The notes under the pieces: generated by a model
Told to the model about the DNA's origin: nothing
Database searches by the model: none
The model's input: only the letters and a program-made list of their open reading frames with translations
Position numbers and translations under genes: made by a program
Part shown: positions 32,817 through 44,592 of the stretch, piece by piece
Position numbering within the stretch: the stretch's first letter is position 1
How the letters are laid out: every line of letters begins with the position of its first letter
Assembly (NCBI GenBank): GCA_027886185.1
Contig: WOAB01000506.1
Coordinates: 4,898,001-4,962,000, forward strand
Origin: Rheum nobile
Taxonomy: Eukaryota > Streptophyta > Magnoliopsida > Caryophyllales > Polygonaceae
DNA: 64,000 bases
Direction: 5' to 3'

Positions 32817-34311
32817 GGGCGATGCATTCGTCGGTCGAATGACCATGATCGCCATGGAATTCGCACCATCGGCTCATGTCTTTCTTGACGTCCGATCGGT
32901 CGCTCTTTTGCGGCCATCTTACTTCATTTCCATATTTGTCAAAACTCTTGACGAGCTCCGACACGGAAACGTTGAAGTTGTAAGATTGGATCCTAGGAGG
33001 CAACGCCGGAACGTCTCTCCAGTCCTGGGACCTGTCTTGGAAAGAGTTTAGCTGACTCAACTCGTTTCGATTACGAGAGTAGGGATGTGGACGTCTGTCT
33101 CTACGGTTGTCAGAGAGATTTTTACGATCAGACAGATCGGGCCCGCATGAGGCTTTTCACGACTCACGGTCCTCTTCCAATCTTACCTTGGCCATGGTCT
33201 TTGCCTGGACGTCTTCGAAGCTTTTACATGGGTACTTGGTAATCTCGTTGTAAAGGTTGTTGTCTTTGATCAGACCTTGTCTGAAGGCTTCGATGGAGGT
33301 TGTGACGTCGCAGTGGGGGATCGCCACTTTCTCCTTATTGTACCTGTTGAGATAATTCCTGAGAGGTTCATTATACCTTTGTGTGACTCGATAGAGGTCA
33401 CTCGACTGCTTTTCGAGCCTCCGACTACTGGCAAATTGACTTTTGAAGGAGTTGACCAGATCCACAAACGATGCAATCGTTCCCTGAGGCAAACGCATAA
33501 ACCAAGTTAGTGCGGAACCTGCGAGGGTCGTGCCAAAGCTTTTGCACATGACGGCCTCGCGGTTCTCCCTTGAAACAGATGCAGCCATTAACTTTTGTTT
33601 ATATATAGAAATATGGTCATCTGGGTCGCTGGTGCCGTCGAATGTCGCCATGCTGGGAAGATGAAACTTCTTGGGGATCTCGACCCTAGCGATTTCTTCA
33701 ATGAACGGGGATTCTTCGAATCCGCCGGTCGCTTCCCTCTCGATTGGATGCGGGACTCCTGGAAGCCTGTTGAAGCGATCATCGATCGTCTTCATGTGTT
33801 GGTCGAGCGTCTGCTGGAAGAGAGCCAGGACGTCTGGTGGATTGGTAACCTGTGGTTCGTCGATTCGGGCCCCTGCCGACCCGATCGGTGTGGAAAAAGT
33901 GACATGGTTAGTCGAAAACGGATTGGTAATAGGAGTTCGAGATGTACCATCTGCGTATCCGGATCGTCGCACGCTCGGGGGCATTGGCTCGACGTTGTCC
34001 ATGTCGAGGCGTGTTCGGATGTTGTTGTGGATGGGCATACTCCTAGATCCTGAAGCCATTGATTGTACCTGCGACTTAAGAGACTCATTTTCATGGGTTA
34101 GTTGTGCGATCTCGGCTTCGGATTGGGTTGACAAGGCGGCGAGAGATTCGGTTTTTTGGCGTTGTTGGGCTAGTTCCTCTTGGAGGGCGGCCATTTTTTG
34201 AGAAAGTTCTTGGAATTGGGTTGGATTAGGGTTTTCGGTTGGGTCCCCTGGAGTTTGGGTTCCGTCTTCGAGACGTGGTTCTTTTGTGTTGGTAGATGGG
34301 TCGATAGTCAT
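32817..34311 (-). pseudogene. Tat1 gag
   Basis: Start MTIDPSTNTK at 34311, 36 bp after the primer site. It has a coiled-coil N-terminus (SQKMAALQEELAQQ), then the gag core with TFDGTSDPDDHISIYK, SFGTTLAGSALTWF and RYNKEKVAIPHCD. A TGA at 33157 interrupts it. The C-terminus contains a zinc-binding-like CEFHGDHGHSTDEC. A frameshift near 32815 leads into the protease frame. About 490 residues in all, plausible for Tat gag. Confidence 0.85.
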
Positions 34312-34346
34312 GGTTGGAAAGTTTCGGAAGGATGATCGGCAAGTTG

Positions 34347-34363
34347 TCCCACGGTGGGCGCCA
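34347..34363 (-). other. Primer-binding site of Tat1, tRNA-Lys type
   Basis: The minus strand reads TGGCGCCCACCGTGGGA three bases after the LTR end. It matches the Tat0 site except for the last base. Confidence 0.8.
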
Positions 34364-34366
34364 AAT

Positions 34367-35038
34367 TGTTTTGGGGCGAAAAGATCGGACGACCTAAATC
34401 GCCTTAGAAGGGGTAACTAGTCGATCGGGTGATAGAAAACAATCCAAACCAAATAGATAATAGACAAGCAAAGAGCAAATGCAGAATAACGAAATGATTT
34501 TATTAGATAATATATTGATCGGATCGAATCGAGATACAACTTATCGTAATAAGGCAGAGTGATCTTATTGGATTCGAACGGTAATTCTTAGGTTGCGACC
34601 GATGGCGAATAAGCGGGGGTTATTGCTGGAGAGCTAGACGGGCAGTGAAAGTGTTGTTCTATTTTGTTTCTGAACGAGAATGCTTGAGTGTGTAACGTGC
34701 TTGTATCCGTCCCCCTCTTATCTTCCTCTTCGTCCATATATGGTAAGTTCTTCGTGCCTCTGACCGTTATATTTCGATCCCATCCTTATCTTCAACGCCG
34801 GGATTTAATTACGGAGATTCTGTCACTAATTGCTGCTATTATGGTGTTGTGTAAATGTTGTGGCCGTTGATCAATCCTGGCATTTAATGCTTGGCGGGAT
34901 CTTCGCCATCTTGTCGGAGGACGTTCGACTGGAGAAGCCTCGTCGCCTTCTCTGGGTTTCTCTTCTGTTCTTTCGATCCGTCGTAGGCCTGGGCTTGTCT
35001 TGCTCGATCCACCTTCCCAGGGGACGTCAGGCCCAACA
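34367..35038 (-). repeat. 5' LTR of Tat1
   Basis: 672 bp, the same length as the 3' LTR, with few substitutions, followed by the TGGTA target copy at 35039-35043. Confidence 0.92.
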
Positions 35039-36309
35039 TGGTACACCTATAATTTGAGTAGTCGTGGGTCGTCTAGGTTCCAATTACACCTTCGGCGAAA
35101 TAGACCTCCTATAGCTATGAATCTTGATGTTAACGACCGCGGATGGAGATCCCGATTTTTCTTTGTGGAGTGTAGGTCGCTTGAAGGGGGTGTCGACTAT
35201 TCTTTCCTACTCTCGGATTGGAGAAAGACAGGTATTGTGTTTGTCCTTTCAAAATTTTCATCGGATATCTTCTAAACTTTTTCTTACATGTATTTTGTTG
35301 CAGCGCCTAACCCAGAAGAACTTGAGGGGTTTGAAACAGAGACTGCGACATTGCTCGCTCTGCCCGAGGCCGATCGGTCTTTCAAAAATGTGAATTTCCT
35401 TTTGCTTGATCCTGTTGACATGTCGACTCCTTCTGCTTCTATAACCAAAGGCACTTGTTCGTTCCTGCAGATATGCGTTTGGTTGGTTTTTGGAGTCATC
35501 ATTTTCTTACTTTGTTGCGCCTTCCTCATAGCATCTCGAGGTGGAAGATCTAGTGCTCGCCTTTCAGGCAAGAGCCTTCTAAACCACAAGCTTTTTGCGG
35601 CTAAGGCGTCTGCGTCGGCTAAGGCCATTGTGTTGGATTCACCTTCGTCCAAAACCTCTGGGGCAAAAAGAAAGGTGACCGTTGCTGCTGAGCCACTGGT
35701 AGGCGAACTTAAAAATTGGTCCTTGAGCGACCCGCTCCAAACCTTGGATCCTGAAGCCAAGAAAGAGATCGGCGATTTGCATCCCATTGACTGTATCGAT
35801 GAGGCCGCGGCCGCGGCTTGGAAGGTATGTGTAGAGTCATTTTTAATTGTATGGACATTTCTCTTTTACCGATAACTAATTACATGATTTTCTATGTACA
35901 TGCTCTTCAATATTCTCTAGTGGCGTTTTCGACCGTACAGGCGTTGAGTGACGGGGCCGATAAGCGTATCCCCCAGGCTGAGGGTCAAGTCAAGGCTGTC
36001 AATGGTCGCGTAAAGGCTGCTGAAAGTAAGTTGACTTATGTCGAGAAGAAATTGAGGGAGGCTCAAGCCCGATGTGAGGAGTTGGAGAGTAGTGTTGAAG
36101 CACTTCGTCTAAAGGACGCTCGAATCGCCACCGATGTTGGAGCGTACTATTGTCTCAAGTCTCGCATCGAAATGATGGAGGAGTTTGCTTCAGGGACCCA
36201 TTCGACCTGGAATGTTGATGAAGAGAAGGCCAATATGGATTATCTCTATCCCAATGGAAATCCTGGCGATGAACTATTCAAGCTCATGTGCTTGGGTGAG
36301 GACGAGTAG
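35039..36309 (+). pseudogene. Tat2 antisense gene, rest of exon 1 to exon 4
   Basis: Resumes the frame cut at 15538 (first five bases are the target repeat). Exon 1 end includes MNLDVNDRGWRSRFFFVE. Intron 1 (35232-35303, GT-AG, phase 1) is clean. Intron 2 (35451-35531, phase 1) begins with GC rather than GT. Intron 3 (35825-35901, phase 0) lacks a canonical acceptor (AT where AG is expected, before ALQYSL). Exon 4 carries a strong coiled coil (ESKLTYVEKKLREAQARCEEL) and the conserved DVGAYYCLKSRIEMMEEF block, stopping at TAG 36307. It is clearly diverged from the Tat1/Tat3 genes. Confidence 0.8.
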
Positions 36310-37065
36310 AAAGAGGAGGAGGACCCTGAGGCGACTGAAGAAGTTGTTAAAGACACGTCAAAGGCACTTCCTGTGGCGACAACGGCCAAGAGATTGTTCC
36401 TGCAAATGCTGATGAGCGGTCAGGTGAATCTTGATTTGTTTTTATGTAATGGTGATAACAATGGTTTGCTCGCGTCGTGTTGTTTGACGCTTTAACTTTG
36501 ACGTTTCTATGTTGTGCCCCATCGTGCGGATGGGATGGAAAATTGTTTTGGAGACCCGTCCACCATAGCGGGTCGCGTGTTTATGAATGTTTCGTTTCTT
36601 TCATACCTTTGTTGTACTTTGCTTCGTTTTATAGGTGGACTTTGTCAGTCGCATTGTGGTTGAATCGGATGGTGTTGGTCGTGTAACATGTAATTGTAAT
36701 CTGTTTAAGTATGACATGTCGTGTAATTCCAGGGAAGAGTATTGTAATGTCTGGATAAGATGTGTACCTTTTTTAGGACAGGTCTTGTAAAAAATGTATC
36801 TCGTTTTCGTGTCTCTATTCCCTGTGTATCGATCGATTGTGTAATGTGTAAGCGCTTTATTGTATGATAATGTTCGTTGATCAACTTTGACTTTGTCTTG
36901 ATGCCTCTCGTTGTGTTTCTGTTCAAAATGCTTGGAAAATACTTAGAAAAGGTCAGGAAGTGACCATTGGGTGTGAGCCCAACGGCCCTCCGATGCTTAA
37001 GTTAGTCAATGGTTGGATAAATATAATCGAATGGACTTGAATTGAATGTAAAGATGCATAAATTT
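36310..37065. other. Noncoding region after the Tat2 antisense gene, with one hairpin
   Basis: The hairpin GAGACCCG-TCCACCATAG-CGGGTCGC at 36551-36576 is the counterpart of the Tat1/Tat3 3'-UTR hairpins. Otherwise there is no supported frame up to the integrase end. Confidence 0.6.
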
Positions 37066-38384
37066 TTAAAAGTGATACAGTTTTAAGTGGGTCGTGTTCC
37101 AGATTCTTGGGAGTGGTTGACCATCATTCGTCTCGAGTCGATATGCCCCTTGTCCGATAACTTCTTTGATTAGATATGGTCCTTCCCATTAAGGTGCTAG
37201 CTTGCCGTCGAATGGGTCTCTAGTGTTTTGGAATACCTTTCTTAGGACCCATTCTCTTATCTTGAAAACTTTGATGCGGACGTTCTTGTTATAGCTCCTT
37301 GCGACCTGTTGTTGATACCTTACCATTCTTGCCTTGTCTTTTTCTCTGACCTTATCTGCGGTGTCTAAGTTATGAGCTAACTCAACGTCGTTTTTCTCCA
37401 GGGTTTAGAGCCCGTATCTTGTTGTCGGGACGAGGAGTTCGGCAGGTATAACTGCTTCACTCCCATAGACTAGTGAAATGGGAGATTGTCTGGTCGTGTT
37501 CTTTGGGGTGGTCCTGTTGGACCATAGTATTAGGGGGAGCTCATCTGCCCATTTCCCTTTTGCCCTTGTGAGATGCTTCTTGAGGTTGTTTATGATGATC
37601 TTGTTAGACTCGGCTAGGCCGTTAGATTGCGGGTACCATGGTGTGGATGTGACCAAGGTGATGTTCCATTGCTTGCAAAAGGATTGTGTCTTTCTACCGA
37701 TGAATTGGGAGCCATTGTCGCATACAATTTCTGATGGCATGCCAAATATGTATAGGATGTTACGTTTTATAAATGAAATGACGTGCTTTTATTTTACCTC
37801 TCTATATGCTTCAGCTTTAATCATTTAGAAAAATAGTCAGTCATAGCAAGGAAGAAGACGCGTTGTCCTGACGTTGGTGGCAGTTTTCCTACAATGTCCA
37901 TTCCTCATCGCATGAATGGCCAAGGTGCTAACGTCGGGTGTAGCACTTCTGATGGTTGATGAGTGATAGGTGCGTGTCGCTGGCTGGTGTCGCATTTCCT
38001 GACGTAATCTGTTGCGTCTTTGTTCATTGTTGGCCAGTAGTATCCTGTCCTGAGGGCTTTACCTGATAGGCTACCTCCTCCCGTGTGATTCCCGCATTCT
38101 CCATCGTGTAGGGGTTGTAGGATGTGTCTAACTTCGGTTGTTCTTAGGCAGCGTAGGTATAACCCTATGACAGATCGTTTAAACAGAATATTGCCTTTTA
38201 TGTCAAAGGTTGCTGCTCGTACCTTAAGTTTTTTTACTTCCCCTTTGTCTATTGGAAGTATGTCGTCTTTCAGCCATTTGATATACGGTATGGTCCAGTC
38301 GTATTGGTTGCTTATGACATCGTCTTCTGTGTTGTTGCCTACTTCTGCTGAAATGACTTCTTCTAGGGGCAACTCGTCTACTGC
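37066..38384 (-). pseudogene. Tat2 integrase, broken
   Basis: WLKDDILPID, zinc-binding region (CDTSQRHAP, with Ser where the second Cys is expected), core motifs GMDIVG, CDNGSQF and QSNGLAE, and C-terminal THLKLYHF ending at 37066. A TGA near 37903 (from TGG), frameshifts around 37740-37830 and 37400, and a stop before WEGP interrupt it. It is more decayed than the Tat1 copy, fitting its greater age. Confidence 0.85.
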
Positions 38385-39058
38385 TTGGATTTCGTCGCAG
38401 ATAGTTTCTTTGAGAGTCTTGGGGACTGCTGTAGTTGTGACGTGTGCCAGTGGGATGTTGCGAAAGTCGTCAGAGTGTAGGATGGACCCGAGATTTTCTA
38501 GGGTGTCAGCTTGAGTGTTGAGGTCGCACGGGACTTGCCTGATGATGAACTTCTAGAATTTTTCTGTTAATTTTTTGACGACGTCCAAGTAGGCCATCAT
38601 CCTATCATCTTTGGCGACATACGACCCTTGTACTTGGTTGACGATTAGGAGGGAATCACATACTACTTTGATGTTCTGGATTGCGAGGTCTTGTGCGAGT
38701 GTTAGTTCGAATATGAATGCTTCGTACTCTGCTTCATTGTTGGCCGCGTCCCATTCGCACCTCACGGCTTGGGCTATATGGTCCCCTTGTGGCAATTTTA
38801 GTACAACTCCTAGCCCGACTCCTCTTATGTTGGACGCTCCATCTGTATGGAGTTGTCATGTGCCCCTGTCGTCTTTGGTTGCTAGTTGTGCGGCATCTTT
38901 TGTGACTTTTTGCTCCAGTGTTGGACTGAAATCGGCCACAAAGTCTGTCAAAGCTTGAGACCTGATTGCTGTTCTTGGCTCATATTCGATGTCGAAACCA
39001 CTCAGGTGTATTGCCCATTTGCCATTCGCGTTGTGAACTCTGGTTTCCTCATGATGGC
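38385..39058 (-). pseudogene. Tat2 RNase H pair, 3' part
   Basis: Continues from RT at 46871 after removal of the CRM-like element. End of the first RNase H (HLSGFDIEYEPRTAIRSQAL), then the archaeal-type RNase H (HTDGASNIRG, NNEAEYEAF, VVCDSLLIVNQ). A TGA near 38854 replaces Trp, and a TAG at 38553 ends the domain. The linker ADTLENLGSIL follows. Confidence 0.82.
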
Positions 39059-40074
39059 TGATGTGACCCTGCCACATCAAGGCCAAGACACCGAGGACAA
39101 CCAAGGCGCCGCCGAGGACGTGGACGCCGAGGAGCTCTCCATGGGCAATATGGAGGACCCGGAGCTGGATCAAAGCACGGAGCATGTGGTGGACACACTT
39201 GGAGTTGGAGATGGCCAAGACATGTATGGGAGAGCCAAAGCCAAGCCAAATCAAGGCATTTGCCAAGACAAGGCCAAGGCGCCGGCCGCGCCGGGCACAA
39301 GTGTCTCCAAGGCCAACACTCAAGATGACAAGGCAATTCCCGGCGCCATCACAAGGTCTAGAGCTAGGGAGCTTCTCCAAGATCTCCACAAGGGTCTGGC
39401 ATGCCAAGCCACCCTAAGCCACGTCGGGCCTGCCCTGGTGCTTTGCCTACAACAAGGCGTCGGCGAGCACGGCGCTAGCGGCAAGTAAACTTCAAAGAAG
39501 GGCGCCGAGCCACCTGGACCACTTTGATCGGCGCTCCAACCACCTTAGGCTGGCTCATTTATCCCACCATCATGGGCCCAAGCCTTGGCCGAGAGGATCT
39601 TTAATGTGCTTGATGAATTTGACATTTGAAGTTAATAAGTTACCTAAATTGGACATTTCGGTAGTAAATTTAGGGTTTAGTTTTATGCATGGCTTTTGAC
39701 ATTTCTCTTAGGCGTTATTGCCTTTTTTGTAAGCCTATATATAGGCTCTTTGAAAGATGAAAAGCTCACGTAAGAATACACAAAATTGCTTTGCCAAATC
39801 TCTCTTGCTTTCTCTCTAATCTCTTACGTCCAAAAACTCTAAGTGTGCCGAGTGAGTACATCTCTCACACTTCTTCTCCCCTTTCACTTCTGCAAGCATA
39901 TCTTCTTCCCTCTATAAGAAGACCGTGTGTGCCTACTATCCCCCACAACTCCGCCGTCATCCCACCTATGAGCCTCCGTCACGCCGTCGTCCATCCGAAA
40001 ACCCTAATTGGCGATTCCACCTCCATCGACGAGCAAAGCTTGCACCGTGGCTTCACGATCCTTTGATCTTAACA
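39059..40074 (+). repeat. 5' LTR of the CRM-like element
   Basis: TGATGTGACCCTG...GATCTTAACA, highly similar to 45866-46870 apart from an 11-bp indel near 39238 and scattered substitutions. Confidence 0.92.
39736..39743 (+). promoter_or_regulatory. TATA box in CRM-like 5' LTR
   Basis: TATATATA in a GCCTATATATAGGC palindrome, about 340 bp before the LTR end. The 3' LTR has TGTATATAGG at the same place. Confidence 0.6.
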
Positions 40075-40076
40075 TT

Positions 40077-40088
40077 TGGTATCAGAGC
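40077..40088 (+). other. Primer-binding site, initiator tRNA-Met
   Basis: TGGTATCAGAGC two bases after the LTR end. Confidence 0.9.
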
Positions 40089-41007
40089 ACGTAAGTTTTG
40101 CTCAAATTCCTCATTTAAATTCAAGGGCCGAAAGTCCTACAAGTTCTTTGTTTTCGTGCCTTTGTGTTTGTAGTTGTGAGTCTTGCATCCGAAAAGTGTT
40201 TTTGCTTTGTTCTTGAATTTTATTTTATTTTTGCTGTTGGTGGCGTGCATCTAGAATAGATCTAGGAGTCAGTTGGACCGATAGGAAGTGGACGTTTTAG
40301 GAGTTGAAGATCTACAACCTTCAAATTAGGAAATATTGTGTGCTTTGAATGCATTTAATACTTGTTTGAATTTGAAAAGTGTAACCTTCAACCCTCTTAA
40401 AGCCCATTTAGTCGTGCATTTAGTATAGGATCTTGAGTCAGTTTCTTTCCTTATTTGGCACATATACAATCCGAGTTGAATTGCCTACGTTAATTGCCAA
40501 ACCGGACCTTCTTGTGGAGGAACGAATCCGAAGTGCGTACGCTTTGTTACTCGAGTTGCCTTGCCTATTTCTTGTTAAGTTTTCTGCATTTCCTACGTCA
40601 AAAAAAAAAGAGAAGAATCTTAGAAAAACTCGGCTTGATATTGTACAAAAGAGCAAGCCAAGACAAGTCAAAAAAAAAAAGACGTACACTTTCTTTGTGA
40701 AGCATTTGTAAGTGAAGTTGTAATTCCTTTTGCTCGAGCTAACATTAGTAAGTGGTAATAGGAGACAAGTACTTACAAGTATTGCTTGGGTTGTGAATTA
40801 ACTTAAGCTTTGACAAGGATTGTGGTGCACTTTATTTTCAATTTTGTGAGTCTTTTTCATATAGGAGCCACCCTAACCCAAGAACTTGTTGGATTCCGAG
40901 TCCTAATTTAAATTTGGCAAATTTGGCAATCTTACTTGTTACGTACCTTTGTTGGAGTTTCTTTGGATTTTGTTGGCTGTCGTGTGCTTGTTTTGTGAAG
41001 GTTGGAG
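40089..41007 (+). other. Untranslated leader of the CRM-like element
   Basis: About 900 bp with two A-runs (near 40601 and 40670) and no supported frame before the gag ATG. Confidence 0.6.
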
Positions 41008-42450
41008 ATGGTGAATCCCAAAGACAAGCAAGCCGCTAATGAGGACCCCAAGGAGGTCTCGGCAATCACTATGGAGACACTCCTCAAAGCCATTCAAGCT
41101 TCCCAAGAGGAATCCGACGAGCGTGCCCGACAACACTTGAGCGCCATGAGGGAGGAACACGCTGCATTCATGCGCGCCATGGAGGAGAAATGGAGGACCA
41201 CGCTGGGCGTCTCCTCCATCCAAGGCCAAGGAGGGTCTTTGCCGCAAGCAAGTGCCGGCACCTCCTCCGTGCTAGGCCTTGCGCCGCCGGGTGATCAACT
41301 CTCGGTGCCCATGACTACTTGGTCATTGCCAACTCCGGGAGTGACCAATCATGCCTTGACCGAGGGCTTCCAAGGGCATGCACATCACATGAGCACTACA
41401 AGGGAAGAATATGCTTCTTCTAATTTTTCATTGCCTTTTGCTCCTACTACTATGCCTTTTAGATCTAACCATGCAGATTCCGGATTAAGGCTTGGAGAGC
41501 AATCGAGAATGCAGCCCAATGATATCCCTAGGTCTCAAGGACCCTTGCTCCATCCCCTAAGAAGTGCGCCAAGCCGAGGCGGAGCGTCCCAAGGACAAGG
41601 ACAGGGCGGCTACATGCCCTATGAACCACGCGGCACCGGCGGCAATGGCAACCAATACCCGGCCAATTTGGAGCAACCTCGACCACATGGAGTAAAATTG
41701 GAGGTACAATGCTTTGGTTTAAATTATGAGCCCGAGGTATATCTTGATTGGGAACAAAAGACCGATCAAATATTCCAGTACTATAACTACTCGGAAGCTC
41801 AACGAGTAGCTATAACTACAATCAAGTTTGAGGGATTTGCCTATCAATGGTGGCTTGGGGACAAAGAGGAACGAGAGTTCCATGGACACCCCCAAGTGAC
41901 CACATGGCAAGAGCTCAAACGGGCTCTTAGAGATAGGTTTGTTCCGGATGACTATGCCGAGAGGGTTCATGAGAGATTGGAACAACTTGAACAAGGGAAT
42001 AAAACCCCGGATGAGTTCTACATGGAGCTAAAGACCTTGGTCTTTAGGTCCGGACTTAGAGTTCCCGAAAGGGGTTCTTATTTCTAAGTTCATTAACCAT
42101 CTCAATAGTGAACTCAAAGCGGTCGTGAGTAAGCAACATTTTCCTCGTGGGACGCCTATGGAAGAAGTGCTTCATTATACTAATCGTATGTATAAAGCAT
42201 TATCTTCTAGATGCCCCTAAGGGAATAGTTCACGCCCTTGGCAAAGTCCCAAAGGAGCATTACCTGCACCTAGACGCTTGGAACCGACTAGGGGTGACAA
42301 TCCTAGTCACCCTAGATGAGAATTCCCTAGTAAAGTCCAACCCCAGCGAAAGGAGGGTGAGGACCGAACAAGGGACATCAAGTATTACAAGTGTCTAGGA
42401 AGAGGGCACTATGCCCAGGATTGCCCCTCAAAAAGGCAAGTTCTACTTAA
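41008..42450 (+). pseudogene. CRM-like gag, frameshifted
   Basis: Start MVNPKDKQAAN at 41008. A coiled-coil N-terminus, a Gly/Pro/Gln-rich middle, then the capsid core (EVYLDWEQKTDQIFQYY, AYQWWLGD, LEQGNKTPDEFYMELK). A frameshift near 42065 and stops near 42218 and 42318 follow. The zinc knuckle (YKCLGRGHYAQDC, about 42386-42425) has Tyr in place of its first Cys, a G-to-A change. The gag is therefore doubly disabled. Confidence 0.82.
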
Positions 42451-42984
42451 TACTCAAGGAGAGTACGAATCCGAGGATGAGTGTGAGTATGAAGTAGAGG
42501 TCGTTGAGAATGAGGAGGCCGAGGAGGAGGAGATGCATGTTGTTGCAGCCCATGGGGACTGTTTTGTGGCTAAAAAAGTGCTTATAGCCTCGGAGGGATC
42601 AAGTGTGCCTAGCCAACGGGAGACCATCTTCCATACTAGGTGCACTATCAATGGCAAAGTATGTAGTATGATAATTGATGGGGGGTCATGTTACAATATC
42701 ATTGACCAAGAAGTAGTGTCTAGGTTCAACCTAAGCACTACTCCTCACCCACAACCCTACACACTTTGTTGGTTGAATTCTGACACCCCTCTAAAGGTTA
42801 AGGAGCAAGCCATAATCAAGTTCTCAATTGGTGGCTATGAGGATGAGGTTTTGTGTGATGTATTGCCTATGACTGCGTGCCACCTTCTGTTGGGAAGGCC
42901 ATGGCAGTTTGATAGAGGCGTCATACATCAAGGGGTGAGCAATCCTTCCATTTACGTGGGAAAAGGATTACTCTCCATCCCTTA
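42451..42984 (+). pseudogene. CRM-like protease region
   Basis: An acidic spacer precedes the aspartic protease core: MIIDGGSCYNIID near 42670, then LLLGRPWQFDRGV. The D-G-G active-site form is usual for CRM/Reina-type chromoviruses and looks intact here, unlike the other gypsy proteases in the window. A frameshift near 42980 separates it from RT. Confidence 0.8.
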
Positions 42985-42999
42985 GCTCCTCATGAAATC

Positions 43000-44592
43000 A
43001 TGGATGACCATGTGGCTAGGGAGCAACGCAAGACCCAAGCTAAGGAGCATGCCAAAGGTAAGAAAATGGCGATTGGGGGCAAGGGAAGTGCCTCTAGTCA
43101 TATGCTCTTAGCTAGGTCTAAGGAAGTCATTCAAGCGTTCAAGAGTGGGGAGTCATGTCTTTTGTTCATTCGTAAGGACATACTCCTCAACATGAATGAT
43201 CTTGAGGGACTCCCGCGGCCCATCACTCGCCTTTTGTTAGAGTTCGACGATCTCTTCCAAGAGGAAGTGCCAAAGGGGTTGCCTCCGATAAGAGGTATTG
43301 AACATCAAATTGACTTCATACCGGGGGCACCACTACCTAATAGGGCTGCATACCGTGCTAATCCCGCGGAAACAAAAGAGTTGCAACGTCATGTCCACGA
43401 ATTGCTTGACAAGGGCTACGTGAAGGAGAGCCTTAGCCCTTGTGCAGTTTCGGTCATCTTGGTACCAAAGAAGGACGGTACTTGGTGGATGTGTGTTGAT
43501 TGTCGAGTGATCAATAACATAACCATTAAGTACCGCCATCCCATACCAAGATTGGATGATATGCTTGACGAGTTGCATGGAGTGAGTGTGTTTTCCAAGG
43601 TTGATCTTAAGAGTGGTTATCACCAAATTCGCATGAAAGAAGGCGATGAGTGGAAAACCGCTTTTAAGACCAAGCAAGGATTATATGAGTGGTTGGTGAT
43701 GCCTTTTGGACTCACCAATGCTCCTAGCACATTCATGAGGCTCATGAACCATGTTCTAAGGCGCTTTATTGGCAAGTTTGTGGTTGTGTACTTTGATGAC
43801 ATCTTAGTATATAGCCATAATCTTGATGAGCACGTGGATCACCTTAGGCAAGTTCTTGGGGTTCTTAGGAAGGAGAAGCTATATGCCAACTTCAAGAAGT
43901 GCCACTTTTTCTCAGATCATGTGGTATTGCTTGGATTTGTGGTATGTAAGGAGGGCTTGAGAGTTGATGAGGAGAAGGTGAAAGCTATTCATGAATGGCC
44001 AACACCTACTACTATGACTCAAGTCTGAAGCTTCTTAGGCTTGGCTGGCTTTTACCGCCGCTTTGTGAGGGACTTTAGCACCTTGGTTGCGCCCCTCACG
44101 GAGCTTACCAAGAAAGGTGTGGCGTTCTCATGGGACGTCGCACAAGAGGCGGCCTTTGCTAACCTCAAAGCCAAGCTCACCCAAGCAACACTCCTATCAT
44201 TGCCTAACTTTAACAAAATCTTTGAGATAGAGTGTGATGCTTCGGGAATAGGCCTTGGAGATGTCCTCATGCAAGAGGGCAAACCCATTACCTATTTTAG
44301 TGAGAAACTTGGGGGTGCCGAGCTCAAATACCCCACCTATGACAAAGAACTTCTCGCTTTAGTACGTGTGCTAAGAGTTTGGCAACACTACTTATTGCCT
44401 AAAGAATTTGTCATACACTCTGACCATGAGGCATTGAAATACTTGAAGGGCCAAAGCAAGCTCAACAAGAGGCATGCTAAGTGGGTGGAGTTCATTGAGT
44501 CTTTCCCCTATGTGATAAAACACAAGAAGGAAAAGGACAATGTGGTGGCAGATGCCCTATCAAGGAGGTACACTCTATTGACCATATTAGAT
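43000..44592 (+). pseudogene. CRM-like reverse transcriptase and RNase H
   Basis: RT with VILVPKKDGTWWMCVDCRVIN, SGYHQIRMKEGDEWKTAF, MPFGLTNAPSTFM and the catalytic YFDDILVYS. A TGA at 44026-44028, where related elements have Arg in VRSFLGLAGFYRRFV, fits a CGA-to-TGA change. RNase H follows with ECDASGIGLG, YPTYDKELLAL, IHSDHEALKYL and VADALSR, so its key acidic residues are present. Apart from the TGA the frame is open. Confidence 0.88.

Larger units (their letters stand above)
15539..35038 (-). mobile_element. Tat-lineage element Tat1 with antisense gene, inserted in Tat2
   Basis: Paired LTRs (34367-35038 and 15539-16210) are flanked by TGGTA on both sides (15534-15538 and 35039-35043). 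Removing the element rejoins the Tat2 antisense exon. Inside, on minus, are the primer site, gag, protease, RT, RNase H pair and integrase (34363-27284). On plus is the antisense gene (16498-26559). Two later insertions lie within: the gag-only element 18104-26238 and the solo LTR 28518-29947. Coding regions are all broken. Confidence 0.92.

Noticed and set aside
33595..34201. Plus-strand frames of 152 and 176 codons opposite the Tat1 gag
   Set aside because: They are antisense shadows of a recognisable gag.
39049..39488. Open frames in the 5' LTR of the CRM-like element
   Set aside because: They are the LTR copy of the integrase tail and its opposite strand, without a start in the 5' LTR context.
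38886..39488. 200-codon plus-strand frame across the left end of the CRM-like element
   Set aside because: It spans the insertion junction, joining antisense RNase H to LTR sequence, so it arose by chance.
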